64,000 bases of DNA from Anas platyrhynchos (taxonomy: Eukaryota > Chordata > Aves > Anseriformes > Anatidae). The position numbers were made by a program, and so were the translations under genes. Positions 35,301 to 50,300 of this stretch are shown piece by piece; the stretch's first letter is position 1; each line of letters starts with the position of its first letter. The notes under the pieces were generated by a model. The model did no database searches, was not told where the DNA came from, and saw nothing but the letters and a program-made list of their open reading frames with translations. Where the stretch lies: positions 1,929,501 through 1,993,500 of the forward strand of contig NC_092602.1 in assembly GCF_047663525.1 (NCBI RefSeq). The letters are read 5' to 3'.

Positions 35301-38300
35301 CACGGGGTAGTCACTGTGTTTTCAAAGTGACTGAAGAATAGAATTCTTATTTGCAAAAATAATCAATGTGATGTTTACCCTACTTACAAAATCAGATTTA
35401 GACAAAGATCCTCTTGAGAAATGATGTTTTATTTCCTCCCCTAATTCTAGTGCCTTGGTTATTGAATGTTTGTGAAGTAATTGACGTTTTGAGTGTGGTG
35501 GTTTATTTTTTGTTCACCAGAAGCTATTCTATAAAACTTTCCATTTCTATTATAGTGCAGTTTCTTTTGTTTGCTTAATATTATTGATTGTTCCTATGGA
35601 AAATGTGAATTTGTCTTCTCTAAAAGCAGAAATTGAACTATTTTAACTCTACCAATGTACTTAAGGTAGACAGATCTTAAATTTATTTTCCACAATTCTC
35701 TTTGTATTTGTCTTTCTTAAATGACTACGGTGTACTAACTGCTAAACAGCATCTTTGCTTTTTTGGGTTCTCATTTCCTTAGCATGATAATGTGCATTAT
35801 TTTTGCAGCTTGGCTATTTATCTTCTGAGTTTTCTTCCCTCATTTGCTAATTCTGAATATAATCTGTCTGTTCACATTTTATTTAGTGTTCTTCCTTTGC
35901 ACATATGTATGATTCTTTCCTTTTTTTTTTTTTATGCCAGTGCGATGGTGTTACTGCTGAGCTGCTATTTCTGTTAGAGGCTGCCTTTTGAGATGTAGGT
36001 ACTTGGGTAACTTGTTTTATGGCAAAATGAAGCAATTTGTTCCCTCCTTTACAAGCTTTTAGATTCGGTTTATGCCTGGTTACTCAGAAACGAGCGGTGC
36101 TGCGAGGTGACTGATTTACTGCTTCAGGTGACTGCTTGTGCTGTGCTGGTGTTTGGTTCTGGTTGCTTCTGAGATCTCCCCAAGTGTCGCAAAGGTAAAT
36201 GCAGAGCCAAGGTGCCCAAACAGCCCTAATAAAAGGATGCTGGAAATCAGTCCAAAATCAGAGCCTGAACTCAGGTGTAAGCGTTGAGGCACCCAAGAGG
36301 CAGGGAAGGGGATTTTACCCCTTGTTGGATGAGTAATCGCTCTTCAGTGGAGTGTCAGGGAGGACAGCTTGGGTAACAGCCGTGTGCATCCGCAGGGAAA
36401 TGGATTTCTGCCTCTTTTAACAATGAGAATGTTCAGATCATCTCTGGATAGGAAAAGAATAAACTAATTTGGGGGAGAAGGATTAATTTTGCTGGGGGGG
36501 GGGGGGGGAGTGGCAAAAGAGAGGTTTGGCAGAGTACACCAGATTTTATAGCCAGAAGAAACCCTCTTTAGTGGTGCAGCCTGGGGCTAGACGTATTTAG
36601 AATGGCAGCCTCTGGGAGCCACGTGCTAGGGAGAGCTGCAGTGAATCAGCTGGGTAAAGGAAGGGAGAAACCTTTCTGAATGAATTCAAGAAAATCTATT
36701 CTAAAATAATTTATACTACTTCCTTTTTTTCATCTGTCTTCTGTAAGCACTGGTAGTTGCATTGTCTGCTTTGGAATTTGTGATTTTTTTTTTTTTCTTG
36801 CATTTTACTTCAACCTGCTCTGACTTCAGATAGGCTTCAAGATAAGGAGCTTTGCCTGAAGATGTGAGAAACTGGTCAGTGTGCCGAGAAAACCTCAGTA
36901 AGGGCTGTGGTTCCCTTGTGAAGCCTTCAGACTGTGCAAAAGGAAGCCTTACAGACAGCGCAGAGCAGCTGAAGCTCTGTCAGTGTCAGGTCAGGAAGAG
37001 GGGTGTTTGGATACCCAGAGAGAAGTGGGATGGTTCCCTGGTGCGTACCTCTGAACCCTGAAAGTTCCCAAATTGTTGGTCGGAGCCAGTCACTGTGAAA
37101 ATTTTAGTCTTGAAGCTCTTTTTGAGGATGTCTCTGAGGATTTACCTCTAGTCAATACAATGAAGACTCTGCTAAACCGTGGGAGGTGAGAAATAAGAGT
37201 GGAACCCAGGGTGCCCACTTCCTGTAAGTGTGCCTTCAGCTGGACACGAGGAAGTGACAAAATTTCAAGGTTAATATCCCAAATGCATAACATTCCTAAC
37301 AGTTTGGTTACAGTTTTATTGAAGAGAACCTATCAAAACGTAACGTTGGTAACTTAGAGGAAACTGAAAAACGTTTCTGAGTTCCAGCTGGAACTCTCTC
37401 TTTGGTTGACTTTGCAATTTGGCTGAAATAAGTCAATTCTAGCACGTCTGAGTGTTTGAATATTTAAACCCTCTGTTTATTATTACATGCTAGGCACAGA
37501 TTTGGCTCAAAGTCCAAACGGGGTTGCATGAAGTTCATGAATTAATGCAGTGATACAGAGGGACTTAAAAGAAAAAAAAGTTGTGCCCACCTAAGGTCAG
37601 CTAAGGACCATAAACTTCTTTCCTTCAGCATTTCACTCAAGTTGAAAATATTGGTTCTTCCCTTCTCTGCCGCAGCTTGTTATTGCTTAGCTGAGGGCCC
37701 GTTCTGAAATGGTTTAAACCATTTTAGAATGCAATTGCATCTATAATAGAAAACAATTAAGCTTATTTTTGAGACAATAGAACATACATATTAACAGGAG
37801 GCAGTTATTTAAAACATATATCATTTAGGGATTAGTATTCTTAATCTCTTTGAAGAAATTAATAAGATTCTGGAGTTTTCAGAAGCTCAATCCTAATGTC
37901 TATTCAAATGTAATTATTATGTGAATTGCACTTTAAAGTGAACTTCTCATGACTCCAATGGAAAGTGTTTGGGCTGCACTGAAAAGCTGTTTAATTGACT
38001 TTAGCAAGGGTGTTTGTAGAAATGGCAGATGTGATTTGTCCTGAAGCATTTTATCAAGCTGTTCCAAATCCTACAATTAGGCAAACATCTATTTCATATT
38101 CTGTATGACTGCTGCCTATAATAATAAAAACTGCAGGAAGTTACCCATTGCACTTCTTCATCTATCACATTTTCCTTCCCTTAATGTGTAAAAAGCGGGA
38201 GGGAAGGAAAGGCTCAGAGTGTGCAGGGGGGCTGACAAGTGTGTTTGGGGTGGCTGAGGGCAGCGAGGCATGCAGGCAGGAGCCCTTTGGATGCTGAATC

Positions 38301-41300
38301 CAAAGTATCAGGAAACAGGGAGCTCGTTGCTTTCCTTGAGGTTGCCAGAGCTAAAGTGACTTTGCTGGTCTCAACTATTGTATTCTGTAAGGAGGATTTG
38401 TTTGTAAATACCCAAAATTGTGAGTTCCTCAAGTACCAGGCTGGGTACTAACCCATAAATATGGTTTTGTCACCATTTGCTTATTTTCTTTTGCAGCTTT
38501 GTATCCAATTTTGCTTAGAAGTGCCAAAAAGACCTCCTTTTTTCTGTCTGAAATGATGGTGAGGCTTTCGGGTTTTTAAACTATGGCAGCAACTGGAAAT
38601 ATTTTGAAGAAGATAGCTGAGTGCAATATGATCTGATTGGGGAGGGAAAAAAACAGGGTAGGGAGAGCATGTAACTAGACTGTTAATTTGTTTTACAGAA
38701 CAGATGGTGTTTTGGTTTGAAAAGCTCTAGAACTAGAACATACAGATTCCTATTACAAAATACCTTCACTTACTATTTTTCATAGAGGGGTTCTAAACTT
38801 ATCACCGCTCAGTCTTTGAATTTCCTCGCAAAATCATCTCAAAACCTTGTCACAGTGGAGATTTTAAGATATTTAATGTGTTTTTCTTTCTAAAAGCTGT
38901 ATTGTTGTTGTTTTAGCACCATGTTTGAAAGCTTAAAAACCTCAATCCCAGGCTTCTGTTGCAGTGCTGACTCAACAGTAACAGACTGCCCACCATTCAC
39001 CAGTTCTTTTTATTTATATTCATTATTTGATTTATATTTATTATTTATATATTATTTATATATTTAACTTTTATTATTGCCCAGATTTCTTAAATTTTAA
39101 ATAAATTAAAATCCCACAGTCTCTTGTAGCGGACAGCTTGTCTAGATATACTAAAGGCATGTTAATTTATTTTTTTTTTTTCCTTAGAGAACCTGCCTAA
39201 ATGCCAATGTTTTCCCTCCTTCCAGATCCTGACGTTTGAGACCAAGAACCCGACCGAGCTGGCTGAGCGGTTGCGCTCCGTGTGTGGGAACCAGAGCAAT
39301 GCTTACGCTCGCCTGCTGGAGTACCGGCTGAACGCCCTGCGCGGACTCTGGAACGCCCAGCGCCAGCTGGCCTTGGAGGAGCAGCACGACCGGGAGAGCT
39401 CGGGGGACGAAGAAGCACTGGCCTTGCTCAAGCGTCAAGGCTTGTTACAACAGCCCGAGCAGGCGCCCTTCACTTCCCGGATGGGGCTTCTCCTGGTCTT
39501 TCCTCTCATTCAGTCTCAAAGTAGAACAGACCCTTCCCTCTGTAACATAACCGCTGAGGTGCTATTGAATTGCCTTCGAGACTGCCAGCCTTTGAGCTTG
39601 ACTAAGGAACCAGCTGACTGTCTCAATGGGATAGAGTCTCTGCTGTGCTCCTGGCTGGAAGAAACATCTGCTTCGGGCCATCAGATTCCATATAAGCAAA
39701 AAGAAAATGCTGCTGCTGCCCTAGTTGCCTTGGCTTGTGCAAGGTAAGGAAACTGGATTGAGATGTAGTTGTGGTTGATGTGGATAGGAAGTGTTTGTAT
39801 TTCAAGGTGGGAATCAAAAATGATGTGACTGCACTGTTGACGTTCTTTTTTGGTTTATGTTAGTGTTTTTCTCTCTAATATTTAAATACTTGCTTGGAAA
39901 GGGTAAAACTGGTAAACTAAGCATTTATTTTTGTGTGTTTTTAGCATATGCAAAAACAGAAGGATCTAGGTTAGAAATGTCTCTTGTGCATATTGCTGCT
40001 TCTACTTCAACGATCTCTTCTAGGAATGGTTCCAAATGTTTTTTATCATGGAGGGAAGTTGTCTCACTCTTCCCTTTGCACTGCCCATTAGTCCTGTAGC
40101 TTAATGCATCTTTCTTCACATGAAGAAGTGGAAAGCATCGCTGCCAAGATGCAGGGCAATTCATTTCAGATTTCACTGTTGCCCTCTTCAACATACGGAG
40201 GCATTTCTTATTTGGTTGCCAGTGAGTTCAGCTAACGTAGGTTGAACTGTCTGTGTCCTGTATGGTTTTAGTACAGCATCAGGCAATCTAGGACAAAATG
40301 GCCATTACAGCCTTTAATATAGGTTGACCAAAATGGTTTATTGACATTATTGACATCCTTCTAGATCCTTCTGGTTTTAGGCGATGGGGCTTTGGGAAGC
40401 AGATAGGACCACAAAATCTAGCCATGTGAAGGTGGGTCTGCAGTCACGAGTTGCCTTTTGCAAATCTTGGCCTTAATGTTTAATATTTCTTAGATTGCAT
40501 CTTTCTCTGTCAAGTTTAACTCTGCTTTAAGATGTTGAAGTTCTCAGGAGTTGTCACAATTTACTTTAGAAAGCATTTCTTCCAATGAAAAACAATTTCT
40601 ATTGTACTTGTTCTAACAAAGTCAAAGAAATCTGCTGCATGTGGCAAACACTTGAGCACTGGCAGCTACCTTATCTGAAAAGCGAAGCACTTGAATGTAG
40701 CTCAGATAAATAAGTTGGGTTTGGATTTGGTAAAACAGGATCTTTTTTTTTTCTTCTTCTCCTAGATGTGGGTTTTCAGAAGCTATGGCCTGTTGTGTTC
40801 TGGGTGACTCTGTAAAAGACCTACATTTCAGATGCAGCTTTTAAATGAAAGATGATCTTGTATTTCCTTGCAAATCTGCCTTGTGTTGCTTAGAGTTGAA
40901 ACATCCTAACATGCTTTGTTACCTGTGAAAGCCCTCCATTTTTCCTTTAGATGTGAATGTTGTGTGTTGGGTACTTTTTGTAAAGGATAAGCCTTCAAAA
41001 TGAGATGATTGAGATTCCTAGTTGCAATTTTGGGTGCTTCATATTACTAAAAATAAAACAGGATGAATATTGATTTAAATAATGAATAAGGTGCTTTGAA
41101 GTATTCAGTGCCATTTTCTTCAAGCTGAGTTTTATCAGTGAAAGCATTAGGCTGAAGATGAAAGTGGGGAAAACACATTTTTGGAGGTGCAGGAGGAGAC
41201 AATGGCAGTTAGAGTTGAAGAGCCAAGGCTGACCATGTGTGGCAGAAAGCAAAAGGCTGAGCTCAGCAGAGTGCTTGGTAGGGATCTCTTCAATTCATCA

Positions 41301-44300
41301 GTCGTGTTTCTGGAGAAATCAATTCATAACCGACTATTATATCCAAGGCGCAGTCAAGAACCTTGTATTTAGCTAGGCTATTGTGCCTGGAAATACAGCC
41401 AACCACTTCTTTCAGAAAATGTAACTTCTTCCTAACGTTGATCTTTCAAGTAGAAACTGTAGAACATATTTTTAAACCCCTCTGTATCTCTTTATTTCTA
41501 CAGAAATGCAGTGTTTTCCTTTATGTTAACATACAGATTCCATAAGTTCTCCCTTCCCCCCCAACAAAAAAAATTAATGTTATGAATGAGCGAACACTAC
41601 AGTTAGAGTTACAAACTCCGTTTGTAAATACCACAGTAAAATTTTAAAGCAGCACATTTTTAAGCAGCAGGATCAGAAATGACTTCTACTTTGGTTTAGG
41701 TTTGTTTTTTTCAAGTAGTCCTTGTATACATTTAAATCTATCTTTTTGGAAGGGGAAAAGCTTCCAACTTTGTGTTTGGAAGCAAAATAATCAGACTCAA
41801 TAATAAACTGATTACTTTGGTATTTTCTGTTTTATTCAAGAAAGCCATCTCTGAGTGTGTCAGCAGCAGCTCTTACTAATATTTCTGGCTCAGCCCCAAG
41901 GAAGACCCGCAGATTAGGTCAGAAGATCTGAAAGCAGTTAATCAGCTACAAGAAATATTGAAAGTAGCTTTAGTAGATGCAAACCTGAGGCCTTCTATCA
42001 TGTGCCTAGGTTGCTTTTACTGCACAAGTTGTTTATGATACAGCTGCTGCTCTCCCTACCTGCATGGGGCTTCATCCTCTTCCAAAAAGCCAGGGTGACT
42101 CAGAGGGGCGGTTTGCCAGCATGCTGCCTTTATGTTACCCTCTCTTCCTCTTTTCACTTCCTCCACAAAAGGATGAAAATCATCCAGAAAAGAAATGCAA
42201 ATTAGAAAAGAATCTTGATGAAATATCTTGGATATTCTCTCTTTATGATGCTGGATATTATATTCTGCATAGATGCTGTTGTCTGTGTGCATTCAGTCTT
42301 GCTTCAACAGACATCTTTTATTCATGTTTTTCTTATCCTTTTAGAGGGTCGCTGAAAACCTTTGTTCATACAGTGCATCTATTACAGAAACAGACTGATC
42401 TAGGATCCTTGCCTGTGGCTGATGTATTATACAGGTTGGTAGTGACTTTTTCTAATTGTAGCACTTTTGCACCAGCTCTGAAAATGTGTAAATGCATTTA
42501 CAGATTAATGTCTTTAAAAGTGATTAAAAGGCTTTAGGGTTTTTGAAAGCTCTAGGAAAGATTGAAGTTTACTCAGTTGCAGAAGGAAAACATTAGGAAG
42601 TAAAATCTAAAAGGATCCACTATTTTTCTAATGAAATATTGATGATTCTTTTAAGCATCTTTTGAACTCTGACAGAGGAAAAATTACGTCTTTAAAAAAA
42701 AAAAAGTTGTTTTTTAAATAATCTTAACTTCTGATGTGGGTACTTTTTGCCGTCACTGTTCTTTGTGCAAATTATATTTTTGTGCTTTAAGGTTGTTGCT
42801 TTTGGAGGGGGGACCTGGATCACCCTCTTGTTTGCTTGGAGGAAAGCATATAGTGTCTTGGGGCTTCGAAGACATGTTACCTGCACCGGATGCTAACACT
42901 AGTTCCAGCGGTGAAAATAAAGGTAAATTATTTCGTGTTTGTCAGTATCAGCAGAGGAGGACAAAAATACTTTGTTTTGATAATTAAAAAATAGTAATAA
43001 TGTAAGGCTTTAGAGTTGAAAAGGAGTTCTCCTTTTCTGCTGGAAGTCACATTAAAGCAACTACAGTATGTGTCAAATAACTGAAAGCTGAAGGGCTTAA
43101 AAAGGCCCTCGGGGGTGAGAATTGGACCTCACAAGAGTGTCCTGAAGCCTGAGATTTAATGAGAGGGGAGAGCAGCAGTGGCTTGGGCACTTTTTTGAAT
43201 ATACAGACTATGACAACACTGAAGTTTTGAAAACATGGACCTAATGTTTCAGGCATACTAAGTGGTGTACTTTGCTTGGCTTGTCATACCCATTCTTATT
43301 AAGCTAATCTAGCTAGATATGTAAATAACTTTTTGTAAATTGATTTACAAATGATTTTTTTTCAGATAGAAAAAAGTATCCTTTTTATAGGTTCATATTA
43401 AAATGAAGAGGGTAAATCCTAAGTCTGATGTATTAACATTAGTTACGTTAGTGTAGCTTATCATTTTTTTTTTTCAAATACAAGCTCTTAGGGTTCCGAA
43501 AAGTGTTACTTTTTCATTGCTGAAGATCAGCTCCCCTTTTGAATTGTCCAGTAGTCAGGTTGGAGCAAAGCTTCAAAAGCTGTAGCTGTGGTGACCCTCT
43601 CTGACTTCAGTGGGAATTTTGCAGAGAGGTCAAACTGATTTACGGATATTATCCACTCATTAGTCTTTCAGGACGTGTAATTTATTTGTCCTGTGCAGTA
43701 TCACTCTATCCAATAGCTATCGCTGGCAAAGCATGTTTATTTTTAGAAGTACAAGATCATTGTTCTTTCCCCCCTTTCCCTGTTCCCCTTTGTTTCTGTT
43801 GAATTGGTCTTATATTGTTATTTTTAATGTTTTCCTTTGCATTTCTTTCCCTGAATTAATTCTCAGTTTTTCTGCTTTGCCTGCTTACTATTTTTGCAAT
43901 AAATAAGAGACTTCACGAAGCTTTTGAAATATTAGGTCAAGCTTTGATGACATCTCATTAAGTTTAATGCAAGCTGTAGGAAATTACAAATCTGAGTAGT
44001 CATTTTAGGCTATCTGGAAATTCAATGAAGACATCCATATCTTGAAGTTCTCTTGCTGCAAGAGTGACTAGATATTTTTTTTTCTTCCCCTAGATGACTG
44101 TTTGGATTATGTGAACTTCAGTAGGTTGGCTGAAATGGTTTATTGACAGCCCTGTTACAAGGCTTTGTCTTGTCTGTCTGTTCTTGATTGTTAATAATTA
44201 CTACTCTGTGAGTGACAGAGCTGTGGTAGAAATACGTTTTGTTTCAATTTAGCAAAGTTCAGAGGTGGAAGGGGCTGCTGTAGAAGAAGCATGGTGTTGC

Positions 44301-47300
44301 ACGAGAAATTAGATCGAGGCTCAAGATTAAATTACTTCTTCCACGCAAACAGTATGTTAGAGCAGCGGTGGTTGTCCTGAGCTTGTGTAGTCATAAATCT
44401 TGCTTCTATTTTATCTTGCTTCTAGTTCTGGGTTCTGAACAATACCTGTTGCAAAACCAGAAGAGAATGATCTTCTGCTCCTTTGTGTCATTTTGAAAGC
44501 ATTTTAATAGCAAATGCCTAAATTGTTTTACATTTAGGTAAAGGAATTTTCCACTTGACATGAGTTCTGTTGCTTGGTCCTGTGTTCCTGTTTATAGTTG
44601 GGTATGCTAGTCTGGTTCCTACAGTACTTACGGTTTTGAATAGTGTGCAGAAGAGCCAGTTTAAACTTATGGCCCAAGCTTCTGTTAAATACATATATAT
44701 ACACATAAAAATATATCTCGTTTATATATAAATCAATATATAAATGTTATATATTTCAGTAATACCAGAATACTGGTCATTAACAGAGAAATGAGAGTAC
44801 AACACAGGAAAAGAAAATTATTCAGAAACAGATGATGCACTGTTTTTTCCATGATTCAAATGAACTACTGTCGTTTATTGTCTCAGAAGGGAAGTTGAGT
44901 GACTAGTACCCAATTCCTTTTATTTGGCAACACTTGGAAATTTAAATTAGCCTTACAGTGTTTGTGCAAGTTGTGTGCAATCCAGACACCACTTTAAATG
45001 TTGAATAAAAGGTAAAGAAGCTGCAGTAAAAAGAGTAAGTTTTGACTAGGTTATGTTATCTCTTAGAACACTGAATAATAAATTCAATATTAAAAAAATG
45101 GTTCTGACTAGTCAGTTTTGACCTGTCTTGGGCATCTGTTGGTTTTCAGTTGCTCTTGTAGCTACAGCAGAAGTGTAATGACCATGGAGAATTTCTAGTT
45201 TTGTGTTACATCAAAGGTCTCTGCTCTATTCTTTCTTCCTGATTCAGATGCAGACTTAGGACGCTGTCTTGCAGCAGATGGGCTCTATCTTTATACAACT
45301 AATTCAGTGGGCAGAGGAATAAGCAAATTGGGATCTGGATTACATGGTACTTTGCGGTAAGTGACAGCATAGTTGAATATTTGCTAGTCTGCAGATCTGC
45401 TTGGAAAAAAAAGTAAATTGTTATTTTAGTAAACCTTTCTCAGATGTTAGGAGTAACAAGATTAGAGTATATTACATGCTTTCATTAAGAGTTATTTTAA
45501 TGTTTTGGTCTTATCTGAAAGTCGTCTTGAGTATTTTCTCTAGAATCATAGAATAATGTAGTTGAAAGGGACCTCTGGAGGCCACGTAGTCTAGCCTTCT
45601 GCAAAGAAGTATAGTAGCAGAATAGCTGGGATTTCAAATCTTTATTTTTGAATGTAGATTAAGTTGGTTTATTTTTTGCTGAGAGAGAGATACTGTAGAC
45701 TGTTTTTATGTATAGCTGTAAGATTGCTGGATTTGTAAGTGTGTTTTCTAATTATGTAATTGACTGTATAAATTATTAGTGCAGATTTGACTAACTGTAC
45801 CTCCTTTATTGCTTAGAAGTCATGAGGCTTCTTATGCTTAAAACCTTTGCAACAGAAATTGCTGACCTAAATTGACTTGAATTTAAGTTCAGTCCAAGTT
45901 CAAGAATGTGGTTGTGAATTCTTCTTAGAAGAATGAGCAAACAAACCTGCAGAGTTATAAAGAGTTTTAATGTACTGCTTTTTTTGTCAGTGGTTTTGTG
46001 TACTGCCGTAACGAGGAGCTGGAGACTGGGTGGGTTGCTTTTGGCAACAACAAACTTCTTCATCGGCCCGTCTCTTTTGATAATAAGCCTCACTCCCTTT
46101 TCCAGGTTGTGGATCAGCATACCCTTCAGGTAAAAGGAACAGCTAGTATGTTCGTTGCAGAGTTAGTGTACAAAAACATTCTTAAGTTATCACAGTCACT
46201 TCTAACTCTTAAGTAGTGCTGTGCTTGGAGTTTCTCCTTTCTACTTTGTGAAACTGCCTTTTATAAACCCCAGTTATAAAATTGCCTTGTAGAAGTTTTA
46301 AGTTATACTAAAGATACTACTTTCTTTATGCATGTGTGTATGTATATGCATTTACATGTATGCACATAGACATTAGCTGTATTATGTTATGGTAGTATTG
46401 TAAGAGAATATAGTATGATCATATTATAAAACAATAGCAAAAATTGACTTCAACTGAAAACGTATTCTTCCTGACCAGCCGTTATTCAGGTTTTGTTTCT
46501 GATTTAATTGTGTTTTGTAGACAAACAACTGTCCTCCTTTTCAAAATTGATAGTGTTCTACTTTGTAGTTTGCTTTTTTTGTTTTTCCCTGTTATGGTTT
46601 TAAGGATGGATACGCATATTCATGTCCAGTGTATTTCCTGAAATTGTTTGGATTCCCACCCTCTTCCAAAGCTTCAAGTAATGCTTCAGAGAAGTCACAG
46701 AAAGTAGACAAATTTTTAGTATGAGCGTTTTCCTTTTGGTACTGTGACTATGCTTTCAGTCATTTGAGTGAAAAGAGCTAATCCTTTTATTTTTAGGTAT
46801 GTCAGATGTTCAGGTGTGCAAGCTGTTTTGTATGCAATAGATCAATTTGGCAAATGTTGCACAGTAGCTCTTCAAAACAAATTCATGTAATGTTGTGTCC
46901 ATTAAAAAGCCTCTCGTGGACTAACTTCATTTGATCTTATGTATCTAAGTATGCTGCTCATATTCAGGAGAACAGACTTCAAAATCAGAACTATTAAGGT
47001 GCTCTTTCTGTTTTGTAGGTATGTCAAATAATCCCAATGCCAGTAAATCACTTTCCAGTTGGCAGTACTATGACTACCGTGCATCTTTCTTCAGATGGTA
47101 CATACTTCTACTGGATTTGGTCTCCTGCAAGCCTCAATGAAAAAACACCCAAAGGCCACTCGGTCTTTATGGACGTTTTTGAACTTATAGTAAGCAAATT
47201 TAGTTGTCTTCTGCGACCCTGAAGTTGGTAGCATGACTACTGCTTAATTAAATATCAGTATTTTCAAATAAACATAACAGGTCTGGATATTGATATGTAA

Positions 47301-50300
47301 TTTGAATAGCTCTTTGTAATGTGTTTACAAAATAACAGAACAGAAGGTGTATTGTTCAGCTCTATCTTCAGAGGGCATACGACTATCACACTCACAATAT
47401 GAATTGTCTTGTAATGTAAAACATACTTTATTATAATTAGTAATTAAGTTTTATGCTGAGACAGTAATTCAGTATACTAAGACTTAAAGAGCTGTTTACT
47501 GTGGATCTGCTTCATTGTGTTAAAAGCTAGTCAGTTCCTATGAGTTAAAGTACAACTGTTTTGTCTACTCTGCATTTTACAACCTGAAATGTTTTTACGT
47601 TGTATGGCAGTCACTGATTCTACTGTAAAACCAAATGCAGAATAAGCCTGGAGAAATGTATCAGTAGTTTGAACACTTTTCTCTCAACAGCTCATATGTA
47701 TGTAGGTATGTGTATGTATACATGTACATACACTTCTGTGTGTATTTTAATTTGACAATGAAGCACCTCAATCTAAAGATTTATTTAAACAGAAGAGCTT
47801 GGAGTAATTCACAAACATCTAGTATTGAAAATTAGAATTATACGGGGCCTTAGCTTTGATGGAGTACTTTGGGAGCAATATCTGTACTTGTGCTCAGTCG
47901 TGGTTGCACAGCTGCTGTACATAGTGGGGTGAGCTGAAAGTGCACAATGAAAGAGCACAATGTTCATGGAAAATATCTAATGCCACGAATCAGATCGTCT
48001 CTTCATTAAGAGATGTGGTTTAAGAAAATCATCACTTACACTTCTTGGCTGGTAAATGTTTTAAGGCCTCTCTTCACAAAAACTTGCCAGTGAAACAACA
48101 TTAAGCTTACAGAGACTTTAAATATTTTTAAAGTTCAATAAATAAACTTAAAACTATGGCAAGTAGCTCTGTCTTCAAGAGCAGAACAAGTGGAAGATAT
48201 ACTTCTGAATCATGAAGTCACCAATGAAATATACATCTGTGTAGTTTTCATAACACATTTTTCCCCCCAATAAATTTGACACCAAGGTTTAAGTTTGTCT
48301 TCCTACCCAATACGTAATATTGTTCTGGTTTATTGTTCAATTATTCATTGTTAATTGGTCTACAGACTTCACAGAATCATAAAATTGTCTAGGTTGGAAG
48401 ATCATCAAGTCCAACCTATGACCTAACACTAACAAGTCCTCCACTAAACCATATCACTAAGCTCTAAATCTAAACTTTTTTTAAAGACCTCCAGGGATGG
48501 TGACTCCACCACTTCCCTGGGCAGCCCATTCCAATGCCTCACAACCCTCTCGGTAAAGAAGTTCTTCCTAATATCCAACCTAAAACACCCCTGGCACACC
48601 TTTAGGCTGTTCCCACTTCAGTATCTACATTGTCTACATTCCTATTTCAATGTCTACAAGTATTTTTTCTTTTCTCTATTTAATAGGTAGAAAATGGCAT
48701 ATGTATAGCAAATCCTCTACAAGAACGCATTATATTAATGAGAAAAGAGGGTGAATCCGCGAAGAGTATAAATGAGATGCTTCTCAGTAGGCTGTCTAGA
48801 TACAGAGCTTCCCCATCAGCAACACTGGCTGCTCTCACTGGCTCTACCATCTCCAATACTTTGAAAGAGGACCAAGCAGGTCAGAAGAGATTTTACTGGC
48901 TCAGTAATTTTTCATATTTTGTTTCTTAACATATAACCTGTTCTAGTAATTACTAATCTCTCAGGACATGTTAGAAAAACAACAACAAAAAAAGTGCATT
49001 TCTTTCCATGATAAGTATTAGAAATACATATGCAGTATTTGGTTAATGTCTGAATTACAGGTTCCTTTGTTAAATTAATCACTGACTGTGGGAAAAGTTT
49101 AAGAACAAAGAACTGGAGGAAATGCTTGTATACGTAGCTTCCTTTTTGGTGGCCTATTCAGTTATAGGACGGATTTATGCTTGATCAGATTGGTAATTGC
49201 ACTTCTGTGTTGCCATTTCAGCTGAGCTTTGAATTGATGTAAATAATGGACTGCAGTTTAGAAAATGAAACATTCTTCATAAGCAAGTTGACTGTTATAA
49301 ATTAGAGGTAGCTTTGCTTTTTCAATTAAAATTTGTAGAATGTTTGGATGTTCTTTTACAGACCTGTTGAAACTACCCAAGGTAATTAGGGAATCATGGA
49401 TGAACAGTGCCAGCTTTCAGGATGATCTGGAGCTCTAAGATTTATCTTAAGATTTTATTCAGTTTCTCCTTAGCTCCTTCTCTTCCTCTTTCATTCACAC
49501 ATACATCTGAAACTAAATGAGTTTACTTTCTTCAATTTTAAACAATGTTAATTAATTTTAATGAAAATACCTCTACAGGAAATTATATATTCTTACAGGG
49601 AAATTGGCAGAGAGTTAGCTTGAAGAGATAATATCAAGACTGTATTTCACTAGTTAACTAGCACGGTGCAGAAGAAGAATCAGCAGTTATTCTTGGCCAC
49701 TTCTTTAGTCAGTGCTCTGAAAAGTGTGGATCAGCTGTGGCAGGAGCTAGATCGTTATGACTATACATTTCATGTTGAGCAGGAGAACTTAAAATAGTAA
49801 ATGCGTAGTGTATCTTAAATTGTCTCTTTATGTTTAGAAAAACTCTAGAAAAAGCTCTAAAACTGCTTTCAACATGTTTATCACCACATAAGTCTTAAAA
49901 ACAATTTTGTTTAAACTTGTATTTTAGCCTCATAATTTTCCTGGCCTGCAAACAAGGGGTTGTTACCTTTATTAATTTTAAAGTTGTTCTCTTTAGTTAA
50001 ATAACCTGTGAAATTGTTTGTATCCTTCTGGGGATTGACACTGTTGTGTGGGATTATGAGGCCACCCCTACACTCATCTTCTGAATGCTGCAAAATACAG
50101 TTTATGTGAATTTCCATATTTTTTTTTATTTAGGATTCCAAATATAAATCTTCCTTGTTTTCTGCCTGTTATTGTAATTTTTTCAGATTATGAAGACGTT
50201 TATTTTTGTTTGATTTTTCAGCTGCTAACACTAGCTGTGGGCTGCCACTGAAGATGTTGAGAAAGACTCCAATATACACATGTGGAACATACTTGGTGAT

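Larger units (their letters stand above)
29333..39225 (+). other. HECTD4 intron 1
   Basis: About 9.9 kb. It opens with a G-rich stretch (about 29336-29440). It also holds T-runs at 29888-29911, a long uninterrupted open frame at 29849-30538, TG/TA-rich sequence near 31580-31630, a possible small hAT-like element at 33182-33336, an A21 run near 33673, a coding-like patch at 34856-35071 (minus), a G15 run at 36494-36508, a 28-bp palindrome at 37702-37729, and AT-rich sequence at 39003-39110. No nested gene is supported. Confidence 0.75.
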
